Positions 33,612 to 40,000 of a stretch of 40,000 bases of DNA are shown one piece after another (the stretch's first letter is position 1; each line of letters begins with the position of its first letter). The stretch covers positions 1-40,000 of the forward strand of contig JBHOQU010000109.1 in NCBI GenBank assembly GCA_042408785.1. The letters run 5' to 3'. A program made the position numbers and the translations under genes. Below the pieces are notes generated by a model. It was not told where the DNA came from and did no database searches. It saw nothing but the letters and a program-made list of their open reading frames with translations. The DNA comes from JAUQQI01 sp042408785 (lineage in GTDB: Bacteria; Chloroflexota; Dehalococcoidia; JAUQQI01).

Positions 33612-34244
33612 ATGGTGCTGGAGCGGATCCGCTGGCTGGGCCACGCCGGCTTTCTCATTGAAGGCGAACCGACCGTCTACATCGACCCGTGGGAGACTCC
33701 GCCCGGCCTGCCCCCCGCCGACCTGATCCTGGTGACCCACCCCCACTACGACCACCTTTCGGCCGAGGATATCCGCCGGCTGCGCAAGGAATCGACCATG
33801 GTTGTCGGCCCGCCCGACGTTATTAAGCAGCTGGGTCGGGAACGCCTCAACCTGGTGGAAATCAGACCGGGCGAGGAGAAGGCCGTCGGGGGCGTCAAGG
33901 TCCGGGCGGTGCCGGCCTACAACCGGACCAAACACTTCCACCCCAAGGCCAGCGGCTGGGTCGGGTTCATCGTCTACCTGCCCGACGGTTCGGTTTACCA
34001 CGCCGGCGACACCGACCACATTCCGGAGATGAGGGGGCTTAGGCCGACGGTGGCCCTCCTGCCCGTCGGCGGGACCTACACCATGGACGCGGCCGAAGCC
34101 GCCCGGGCGGCCGCCGACATCGAGCCCGAGGTGGCGGTGCCCATGCACTATGGTAAAATCGTGGGCAGCGAGGCCGACGCCCGTCGGTTCGCGGAGCTCT
34201 ACTCCGGCCGTACGGAGATCCCCCCGAAAGGAAGCCCGAGATGA
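33612..34244 (+). CDS. Metallo-beta-lactamase-fold hydrolase (UPF0173-like)
   Basis: 210 residues from ATG 33612 with GGAGG six bases upstream. The zinc motif is THPHYDHLS. The early LGHAGFLIEG segment is as in UPF0173 and UlaG-like proteins, and further ligands lie in YHAGDTDHIPEM and PMHYGKIVGS. Many members cleave phosphodiesters or phosphonates, but UPF0173 function is unknown. The stop overlaps the start of the LLM gene by four bases (ATGA). Confidence 0.87.
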   Translation: MVLERIRWLGHAGFLIEGEPTVYIDPWETPPGLPPADLILVTHPHYDHLSAEDIRRLRKESTMVVGPPDVIKQLGRERLNLVEIRPGEEKAVGGVKVRAVPAYNRTKHFHPKASGWVGFIVYLPDGSVYHAGDTDHIPEMRGLRPTVALLPVGGTYTMDAAEAARAAADIEPEVAVPMHYGKIVGSEADARRFAELYSGRTEIPPKGSPR

Positions 34245-35245
34245 GGTTCGGATTCTGGCTTAACGCCCAGTTCCCGCCGGGTCCCATCGTCCACGAGGTG
34301 GAGGCCCGGCTCCGGCTGGTCAGACTCGCCCATTCCCTGGGGTTCGACTCCTTCTGGGCCGGCCAGCACTTCCTGGCCGCCCCCTATCAGATGCTTCAGC
34401 CCATCCCCCTTCTGGCCCGGGTGGCCGCGGAGGTTCCCGGGGCAACCATCGGGACCTGCATCCTACTGCTGCCCCTCTACCAGCCGGTTCTGGCCGCCGA
34501 GGAGCTGGCCACCCTGGACATCCTGACCGGGGGGCGGCTCGTCTGCGGCTTCGGCCTGGGGTACCGGGACTTGGAGAACGAGGCCCTGGGCAGTCCGCCT
34601 GAGGAGCGGGTGGGCCGGTTCGAGGAGGCCCTGCGGGTGGTCGAGGGCCTGTGGCGGGGCGGGCGCTTCAGCTTCAGCGGCCGGTACTTCCGGATTCCCG
34701 AGTGCGAGGTCACCCTCCTGCCCGTCCAGCGGCCCCGCCCGCCCTTCTGGATTGCCGCCAACGGCGACCGGGCGATCCGGCGGGCGGCCCGGCTGGGGGA
34801 TGCGTGGATAATCGCGCCCCACAGTCCGATTCCCGTCATCAAAAGGCAGTTGGAGGTCTACCGGCAGGCCCGGCAGGCGGCGGGCCTTGGACCGCCGGCG
34901 GCGGTTCCCATCCACCGGGAGGTCTACGTGGCCCCCACGGAAAGGGAGGCTTGGGAGCACGCCGAAAAGTACATCGGCCCCAAGTATGAGGCCTACCGCC
35001 GGTGGGGGCAGGACCGGGCGCTGCCGGCGGACGACCGGTTCTACGAGGACTTTAAAACCCTGGCCAAGGACCGGTTTATCATCGGCACCCCCGAGGGCGT
35101 CCGGGAGCAGGTGGAGCGCTTCCGGGCCGAGCTGGGCATAACCCACCTGCTGATCCGGAGCGAGCCGCCGGGGATGCCGGCCGAGCTGGCCGAGCGCAGC
35201 CTCCGCCTGCTGGGCGAGAAGGTCATTCCTTACCTGGCCGGTTAG
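34241..35245 (+). CDS. LLM-class (luciferase-like) flavin- or F420-dependent oxidoreductase
   Basis: 334 residues with a TIM barrel. It opens MRFGFWLNAQFPPG, then FDSFWAGQHFLAAPYQM, GTCILLLPLYQPVLAAEELATLD (read in two parts), GGRLVCGFGLGYRDLE, and RFEEALRVVEGLWRGGRFSF. These are the standard luciferase-superfamily signatures near the flavin site. FMN monooxygenase and F420-dependent dehydrogenase members cannot be separated by eye. It is coupled to the MBL hydrolase by a four-base overlap. The ribosome site GAAAGGA precedes ATG 34241. Confidence 0.87.
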   Translation: MRFGFWLNAQFPPGPIVHEVEARLRLVRLAHSLGFDSFWAGQHFLAAPYQMLQPIPLLARVAAEVPGATIGTCILLLPLYQPVLAAEELATLDILTGGRLVCGFGLGYRDLENEALGSPPEERVGRFEEALRVVEGLWRGGRFSFSGRYFRIPECEVTLLPVQRPRPPFWIAANGDRAIRRAARLGDAWIIAPHSPIPVIKRQLEVYRQARQAAGLGPPAAVPIHREVYVAPTEREAWEHAEKYIGPKYEAYRRWGQDRALPADDRFYEDFKTLAKDRFIIGTPEGVREQVERFRAELGITHLLIRSEPPGMPAELAERSLRLLGEKVIPYLAG

Positions 35246-35252
35246 GCCGGGG

Positions 35253-35258
35253 TATAAT
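35253..35258 (+). promoter_or_regulatory. -10 box immediately upstream of the HEAT-repeat gene
   Basis: TATAAT ends five bases before GTG 35264 (eight before GTG 35267), so the transcript probably begins at the start codon. A weak -35 (TTACCT) lies 17 bases upstream. Confidence 0.6.
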
Positions 35259-35263
35259 TTTTG

Positions 35264-36190
35264 GTGGTGACGGGCTTCGAAAAATACCTGGACGAACTGG
35301 CCGACCCTGACCGGCCCCTCCGGGTCTCCCAGGTGGAACGGCTCGCCAACCTCGGTCCGGAAGACCTGGCGCTGGTGCGGGAGCGCTGGGCCCGGATCCC
35401 GGTCGACCGGCGGCGCCGGCTGCTGACGGAGGCCGCCGAGCTGGCCGAAGACAACGTGGAGCTCAACTTCGACGGCCTAATGCTGGTGGGGCTTGAGGAC
35501 CCCGATGCCGGGGTCCGGGCGGCGGCCGTGGCGGGCCTCTGGGAAAACGACAGCCGCAAGGTGCTGGTCCGGCTCCTCGCCTTAGTGGAGGGGGACCCCG
35601 CCGAGGAGGTCCGGGCGGCCGCGGCGGTGGTTCTCGGCCGGCACTGCCTCCGGGCCCAGGCCGACGACCTGCTCCCCCGGGACAGGGCCAGGCTCCGGGA
35701 GACCCTGCTCCGGGTCTTTGAAGCGGAGGGGGAGAGCGTTGAGGTTCGACGCCGGGCGCTGGAGGCGCTGGGGGTCTTTGACGACGAGCAGGTGGCGGCC
35801 GCCATCGAGCGGGCCTACCGGCATGCCGACCGGCGCTTGCGGGTGAGCGCCCTTTACGCCATGGGCCGAAGCTGCGACCGGCGCTGGCTGCCCCTGCTCG
35901 ATGAGGCCCTTTCCAGCCCGGACCCTGAACTCCGGTTTGAGGCCGTTCGGGCTTGCGGGGAAATCGGCGACCGGACGATGGTGGCCCGGCTGGTAAGCCT
36001 GCTGGAGGACCCGGACCTGGAGGTCCGGCTGGCGGCCATCGGCGCCCTGGGGAAGATGGGCGGCGGCGCCGCCAAGCGGGTGCTTCAGCGCTACCTGACC
36101 CACCCGGACGAGGCGGTCCGGGATGCCGCCGACGAGGCCCTGGGCGAGCTCAGATTCTTCGAAGACCCCCTCGGCCGCTCCCTGGTTTAG
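35264..36190 (+). CDS. HEAT-repeat protein
   Basis: 308 residues from GTG 35264; GTG 35267 is equally possible and TTG 35261 is too close to the -10 box. It consists of repeated helix pairs of about 31-35 residues: GLEDPDAGVRAAAVAGLWEN, VRAAAAVVLGRHC, VEVRRRALEALGVF, RRLRVSALYAMGRS, LRFEAVRACGEIG, LEVRLAAIGALGKMG, EAVRDAADEALGEL. This is an alpha-solenoid protein-binding scaffold with no enzyme motif seen. There is no signal peptide. Its stop overlaps the stop of the convergent ROK gene by four bases. Confidence 0.82.
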   Translation: MVTGFEKYLDELADPDRPLRVSQVERLANLGPEDLALVRERWARIPVDRRRRLLTEAAELAEDNVELNFDGLMLVGLEDPDAGVRAAAVAGLWENDSRKVLVRLLALVEGDPAEEVRAAAAVVLGRHCLRAQADDLLPRDRARLRETLLRVFEAEGESVEVRRRALEALGVFDDEQVAAAIERAYRHADRRLRVSALYAMGRSCDRRWLPLLDEALSSPDPELRFEAVRACGEIGDRTMVARLVSLLEDPDLEVRLAAIGALGKMGGGAAKRVLQRYLTHPDEAVRDAADEALGELRFFEDPLGRSLV

Positions 36191-37149
36191 GCCGACGGGT
36201 GGTCGGCCGCCAGGGCCAGGGCCCCGTAGAGGCCGGAGGCATCCCCCAGGGCGGCCCGCACGATTTCAACCCGGTCCCGGTAGGCCGGCATGAGCCGCCA
36301 GCCCAATTCGGCCCGGATGGTCGGTTCGAGAAGGTCGAAGGCATGGGCCACCCCGCCCCCGATGACCACCTTCTCCGGGTCAAAGGCGTGGATGACAACC
36401 ACGAGCCCCAGGGCCAGGTAGCGTCCGGCCTGCTCAAGGATTGCCCGGGCATCCGGGTCGCCCCGCCGGGCCAGCATCTCCACCGTCGCCGCGTCCAGCC
36501 GCTGCGGGTTCCCCGCCGCGGCGGCCCAGAGGCCGGAGCCCGCCTTTCGACGGGCAACCTCGGCGGCCCGCCGGGCGATCGCGGTGCCCGAGGCCAGGGC
36601 TTCCAGGCAGCCCCGGCCCCCGCACCCGCACAGCGGGCCCCCAGGCTCGACGGGAATGTGCCCGAGCTCGGCGGCAAACCCGTGGGCCCCCAGAAGCAGG
36701 TGCCCGTCGGCGACCACCCCGCCCCCGACCCCGGTGCTCACGGTAATGTAGACGAGATTTCGGGCGCCCCGGCCGGCCCCGTAACGCTGTTCCCCAAGGG
36801 CGGCCAGGTTGGCGTCGTTGCCCACCAGCACCCGCAGACCGCTAAGGGCCTCCAGCCGGGCCTTTACCGGAACGTTATCCCAGCCCGGCAGGTTGGGGGC
36901 CTTTACGACCACCCCATCCGCCGCCCGGACGGGACCCGGGACCCCGATGGCCGCAAGCTTAACCTCGGCCGATGCCCTCAGGGCCTTGAACCGCCGGGCG
37001 ATCTCCCCGAGAATCCGGTCCGGGCCCTTGCCGGCTTGGGTGGGGTAGCGGGCCACCCCGAAGACCGCGCCCGTCTCAAGGTCGCCCAGGCCCACCCGGA
37101 AGTGGGTGCCCCCCAGGTCGGCCACGACGACCAGGTTCCGGGCCGTCAC
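36187..37149 (-). CDS. ROK-family sugar kinase, glucokinase-like
   Basis: 320 residues from GTG 37149, overlapping the mnmA stop by four bases (GTGA). The ATP-binding opening is VVADLGGTHFRVGLGDL. GNDANLAALGEQ holds the catalytic Asp, TVSTGVGGGVV is the phosphate loop, and ROK zinc ligands sit in PLCGCGGRGCLEALASG. HIPVEPGG precedes the zinc site. No N-terminal helix-turn-helix is present, so it is a kinase and not a ROK repressor. Glucose is the likeliest substrate. An operon with mnmA is likely. Confidence 0.9.
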   Translation of the reverse strand: MTARNLVVVADLGGTHFRVGLGDLETGAVFGVARYPTQAGKGPDRILGEIARRFKALRASAEVKLAAIGVPGPVRAADGVVVKAPNLPGWDNVPVKARLEALSGLRVLVGNDANLAALGEQRYGAGRGARNLVYITVSTGVGGGVVADGHLLLGAHGFAAELGHIPVEPGGPLCGCGGRGCLEALASGTAIARRAAEVARRKAGSGLWAAAAGNPQRLDAATVEMLARRGDPDARAILEQAGRYLALGLVVVIHAFDPEKVVIGGGVAHAFDLLEPTIRAELGWRLMPAYRDRVEIVRAALGDASGLYGALALAADHPSA

Positions 37150-38249
37150 GGGACGGCGACGGGAACCGGGGCGCTCCGGCGGATGATTCCCCCGCCCAGG
37201 ACCTCGTCGCCCCGGTAGAAGACCACCACCTGGCCCGGGGCCGGGGCCCGCTGGGGCCGGTCGAACCGGACCAGGGCCGAGCCGTCGGGCCGGGGCTCCA
37301 GGGTGGCCGGGGCTTCGGGGGCCCGGTAGCGGATGCGGGCGGTGACCCGGACCGGCCCCTCGGGGGGGCGGCCGGCCACGTAGTGGACGTCCTCGGCCTC
37401 AACGCTTTCGCGGTAAAGGGCCTCTTCGGGACCCACGATGACGGCATTGCGGGCCGGGTCGATGGCCACCACGTACAGGCGGGTGCCGGCGGCGATGCCG
37501 AGGCCCCGGCGCTGGCCCACGGTGTAAAAGGCGATGCCCCGGTGCTCCCCGACCCGGCGGCCGGCCAGGTCCTCGATGGGGCCGGGGTTAACCGTCCCGG
37601 CCTGAAGGGCCAGCCAGTCCCGGTAATCCAGGCCGCCCAGGAAGCAGAAGTCCTGGCTTTCGGGCTTGTCGGCCACCGGCAGCCCCAGGCGGGCGGCGAG
37701 GGCCCGGACCTCGGCCTTGGTGTACTCGCCCAGGGGGAAGAGGCTGCGGCTCAGCTCGAACTGTCCCAGGCCGTAGAGCACGTAGGACTGGTCCTTCTGG
37801 GGGTCGGCGGCCCGGAGTAGGTGGTAGCCGTCGGCATCCTGACGGACCCGGGCGTAGTGGCCGGTGGCCAGGTAGTCGGCCCCCAAGGCCAGCGCCTTTT
37901 TGAGGAGCAGGCCGAACCGGATCTGCCGGTTGCAGGGAATGCAGGGGTTCGGCGTCCGGCCCCGCCGGTACTCGGCCACGTAGTAGTCCAGGACCCAGCG
38001 CCGGAACTCGGCCTGGATGTTGAAAACATAGTGGGGTATCCCCAGTCGGGCGGCGACCTCCCGGGCATCCAGGACGTCGTCCGGACTGCAGGAGCGGCGC
38101 CGCGGCCCGGCCACCGTGCCCTGACCGGGAACCTCCACCCAGGGGTTCAGGGTGATGCCGAAAACCTCGTAGCCGGCCTCTTTCAGCAGGGCGGCGGCAA
38201 CCGAAGAGTCGACGCCGCCGCTCATGGCCACCGCAACAACCTTGCCCAT
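37146..38249 (-). CDS. mnmA: tRNA-specific 2-thiouridylase MnmA
   Basis: 367 residues. It thiolates U34 of tRNA-Lys, -Glu and -Gln, improving decoding. The PP-loop is AMSGGVDSSVAAALL (residues 8-22). The first catalytic cysteine C103 lies in NPCIPCNRQIRFG and the second, C202, in SQDFCFLGG. HYARV follows LATG as in the family. The C-terminal beta-barrel begins near GQRRGLGIAAGTRLYVV. A TAAACT lies nine bases upstream of ATG 38249. It is the first gene of the unit with the ROK kinase. Confidence 0.95.
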   Translation of the reverse strand: MGKVVAVAMSGGVDSSVAAALLKEAGYEVFGITLNPWVEVPGQGTVAGPRRRSCSPDDVLDAREVAARLGIPHYVFNIQAEFRRWVLDYYVAEYRRGRTPNPCIPCNRQIRFGLLLKKALALGADYLATGHYARVRQDADGYHLLRAADPQKDQSYVLYGLGQFELSRSLFPLGEYTKAEVRALAARLGLPVADKPESQDFCFLGGLDYRDWLALQAGTVNPGPIEDLAGRRVGEHRGIAFYTVGQRRGLGIAAGTRLYVVAIDPARNAVIVGPEEALYRESVEAEDVHYVAGRPPEGPVRVTARIRYRAPEAPATLEPRPDGSALVRFDRPQRAPAPGQVVVFYRGDEVLGGGIIRRSAPVPVAVP

Positions 38250-38453
38250 TCCACAAGCAGTTTACCACGCCGGCCTCAGGCGGCCGGGCAGTCCGGCCCC
38301 TGTGTCTGGGGGTCCTTTCTGCCGATAAGGGGAACAGGGATGCGTACGGCCGTAAAACTTAAGCCGGTCCTCTGGTGGTGGAACCGTCTCGACCTTACCG
38401 GCGGGTTCGCCCGCACCGCCCTGGCCATAACCGTTCTGTGACTCCCAACAGGG

Positions 38454-38492
38454 AAACTTGACATAAGCTGTTTTACAGCTTATGTCAAGTTT
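38454..38492. repeat. Perfect palindrome, copy 2 (18-bp arms, 3-base loop)
   Basis: The arms AAACTTGACATAAGCTGT and complement are identical to copy 1 at 19470-19508; only the loop differs (TTT here, GAA there). TTGACA occurs at each end. It is immediately followed by the 26-base repeat. Confidence 0.9.
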
Positions 38493-38518
38493 GACCGGGC
38501 GCCAAAGGCGCCTTCGGC
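38493..38518. repeat. 26-base G+C-rich repeat, copy 2
   Basis: Identical to 19338-19363 and directly adjoining the palindrome. It extends here into a third GGCGCC block, giving GGCGCC-AAA-GGCGCC-TTC-GGCGCC. Confidence 0.8.
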
Positions 38519-38536
38519 GCCCCTGGCCACCTGCAC

Positions 38537-40000
38537 TTAACATAACGTGCCGCCCGTACGTTCGCCTGTCCCTTCGACCTCCTTCACCAGAGCGGCTCTC
38601 AAGCCCGCAGGGTCCCTGCACACGGCGAATGCCCATCGCCCCAGCTCGCCGTGGTGGTTCACCGCCCTCACCCAACGCCTCGCCGCGGCCTCCTTCTGCC
38701 GGTCTTGCTCGGTGCTGAAGCCCTTCACTTCGAGGATGATTTTTACTTCTTGCCCGTCCCGGCAGCGCCACCGAATCAGATAGTCCGGCCGATACTCGTG
38801 TCGGACGCCCCGCCATTCATAGGGGATGGTGAAGTCGAGGTGGTCGTTGCGGGCATAGGCAACCACTTCCGGCATCCGCTCCAGCTGATACGCCGCGCTG
38901 TGCTCCCACCGGGGCGCATCGAGCACCACGTGGCTGATGTGACTTTTGGTCGTGCCCACGCAGGGGCGCCCGGTGCGGAAGAGCACCTCCGACGTGGACC
39001 CCAGCGGGCGAAACCGCTCGATGACGGGCAGGATCGGCGGCTCCCCGGCTTCCGTGTCCGGCTCCATCGCCTCGGTCAGCCGCTCGATAATCCGCTGCTT
39101 GTACTTGAGCAGGGCGACCTCCTCCAGCGGTGTGCCCGGGTCGACCACTACCACCCGCTCCTCCAGATACTGCCAGACGGCGGCAAGCACTTGAGGGAAC
39201 AGGATGTGCCGTGCGCTCCAATCCTCCCGCTTCTCTTTGAGCCGCCGGGTAAGCTCCGCCGCAATCTCGTACACCGTGGCTTGGAGCCGCTTCTCCCGGT
39301 GGAACGGATTGCGGTCCTGCACCACCTCCGGACCTGGACCCAGCCGATCGGGCCGTCCAATGCGGTAGCCCACTTGAGGCTTGACCGTGACTTCGGTTGG
39401 TTCGTCGCCGCCGATTTGTAAAAAGGGCACGCCGTCGAGATTCAACCGAATGCGGCTTCTAACATCCACGATGTAGCCTTCGACGCGCGGGAAGGTGATT
39501 TCCAGATGCTTGCGCTCACGAAGCGCCCGCACCAGGGTGGAAACCTTCGGCACTTCGGTCCGGCTAACGGGCTTCTTTTTGACGGGGATCACCTCAAAGG
39601 GCACACCGTAAACATCCACATATTCGGGTTCGGAGAAGTCGTCGTAGTTAAGCCTGCGCAAGCCGCGCCCCACCACCTGCTCGCACAGAAGCTGGGACGT
39701 GAAGGCCCGGAGACCCAGGATCTGGGTGACATTCTGGGCGTCCCAGCCCTCGTTGAGCATCCCGACCGACACCACGCACCGGATGTGTTTCCCGGGGGGC
39801 TCGCCTTCGCCCTCCCACTCCAGCTTGCCGATGGTGTCCACAACCTTACGAAGACGCTCCGCCGCCTCCGCCTTCGTTTCGCCTTGGGCGGCCGTTTCGG
39901 CTTCGGCAAGCAGTCTGGTGTCGATTCGGAACGTCACCTCCCGGTTTGGGCTGTTGGCGAGTTCTGGCAGGACGTTGCCCCGGGCAATGTGCTCGTGGAC
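38537..40000 (-). CDS. Type III-like restriction endonuclease (helicase-nuclease) subunit, C-terminal part cut by window edge
   Basis: 487 residues are visible; the frame is open to the right edge, so the helicase N-terminus (Walker A, DEAD) is outside. Helicase domain 2 motifs are SVGMLNEGWDAQNVTQILGL (motif V region) and QVVGRGLRR (motif VI). The C-terminal nuclease domain reads EYRPDYLIRW, then VKIILEVKGF, a PD-x(n)-E-x-K site. This is the layout of Res subunits of type III or BPTD_3080-like restriction systems, which translocate on DNA and cut. A modification methyltransferase would be expected beyond the window; none is seen here. Its stop is 19 bases from repeat copy 2. Confidence 0.85.
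   Translation of the reverse strand, partial: VHEHIARGNVLPELANSPNREVTFRIDTRLLAEAETAAQGETKAEAAERLRKVVDTIGKLEWEGEGEPPGKHIRCVVSVGMLNEGWDAQNVTQILGLRAFTSQLLCEQVVGRGLRRLNYDDFSEPEYVDVYGVPFEVIPVKKKPVSRTEVPKVSTLVRALRERKHLEITFPRVEGYIVDVRSRIRLNLDGVPFLQIGGDEPTEVTVKPQVGYRIGRPDRLGPGPEVVQDRNPFHREKRLQATVYEIAAELTRRLKEKREDWSARHILFPQVLAAVWQYLEERVVVVDPGTPLEEVALLKYKQRIIERLTEAMEPDTEAGEPPILPVIERFRPLGSTSEVLFRTGRPCVGTTKSHISHVVLDAPRWEHSAAYQLERMPEVVAYARNDHLDFTIPYEWRGVRHEYRPDYLIRWRCRDGQEVKIILEVKGFSTEQDRQKEAAARRWVRAVNHHGELGRWAFAVCRDPAGLRAALVKEVEGTGERTGGTLC

Larger units (their letters stand above)
38250..38536. other. Intergenic region with repeat copy 2; no gene assigned
   Basis: It holds an extended -10-like TGG-TAAACT on the reverse strand (38259-38267) near mnmA, and a 33-codon open frame (38340-38441, forward) with AAGGGG upstream but no recognisable product. 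The palindrome and the 26-base repeat listed separately are also here. An earlier insertion is possible, but no transposase sequence was recognised. Confidence 0.5.

Noticed and set aside
33507..34148. N-terminal extension of the GT2 frame
   Set aside because: Runs through a good promoter and over the divergent MBL hydrolase gene; GT2 homology starts just after ATG 33506.
35953..37218. 421-codon forward frame spanning the HEAT and ROK genes
   Set aside because: Overlaps two well-supported genes, one in each direction, and is shadow-like in composition.
38340..38441. 33-codon ORF with AAGGGG upstream near repeat copy 2
   Set aside because: Too short and unrecognised to call as a gene; mentioned only within the intergenic entry.

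Overview
This is a gene-dense, very G+C-rich (roughly 70% by eye) bacterial chromosome segment. It holds about 31 intact genes, one gene cut by each window edge, and two broken loci. Genes overlap by a few bases or sit within tens of bases of each other. Sigma-70-type -10 boxes (TATAAT, TATACT) stand out in the few short gaps. The lineage cannot be fixed from sequence alone. The mix of a TreT-like glycosyltransferase, archease with RtcB, DUF2079 and GT39-like membrane proteins, BNR propellers and probable leaderless starts would fit a thermophilic deep-branching group such as Chloroflexota or a high-G+C Bacillota relative; that placement is inference. No rRNA, tRNA or CRISPR array was seen.

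Layout. 1-4574: an Uma2 C-terminus, a class III aminotransferase, a reverse-strand threonine dehydratase and pyrophosphatase pair, then a BNR-propeller gene overlapping a MoaD/ThiS-like gene ending in Gly-Gly. 4719-5331: decayed remnants including a PD-(D/E)XK nuclease. 5406-11479: a GT-C-type membrane protein, recX, a polytopic membrane protein, a TreT-like glycosyltransferase with a YHS tail, and a GlsB/YeaQ-type membrane protein. 11646-16723: a divergent M19 dipeptidase, a 1061-residue propeller protein and a HAD hydrolase. 16800-19262: archease, rtcB and a truncated PEP synthase broken by a frameshift and a probable IS200/IS605 relic. 19594-27844: a small unknown, acyl-CoA dehydrogenase, YbaK-type deacylase, ribokinase, an unrecognised NTP-transferase-like protein, glyA, dcd, an MshA-like glycosyltransferase and a PIG-L deacetylase. 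27833-33506 (reverse): a probable four-gene cell-surface glycan operon. 33612-38249: an MBL hydrolase, LLM oxidoreductase, HEAT-repeat protein, ROK kinase and mnmA. 38537-40000: the C-terminal part of a type III-like restriction helicase-nuclease.

How the genes work together. Clear functional groups are RNA repair (archease/RtcB), one-carbon and nucleotide metabolism (glyA, dcd), tRNA quality and modification (YbaK, mnmA), and envelope glycan assembly. Points most worth a second look are the propeller/ubiquitin-like pair, the recurrent short distance between -10 boxes and start codons, the perfect 18-bp-arm palindrome present at two loci 19 kb apart, the TreT-YHS fusion, an M19 enzyme lacking half its metal ligands, and a beta-sandwich module shared by two unlinked membrane proteins.
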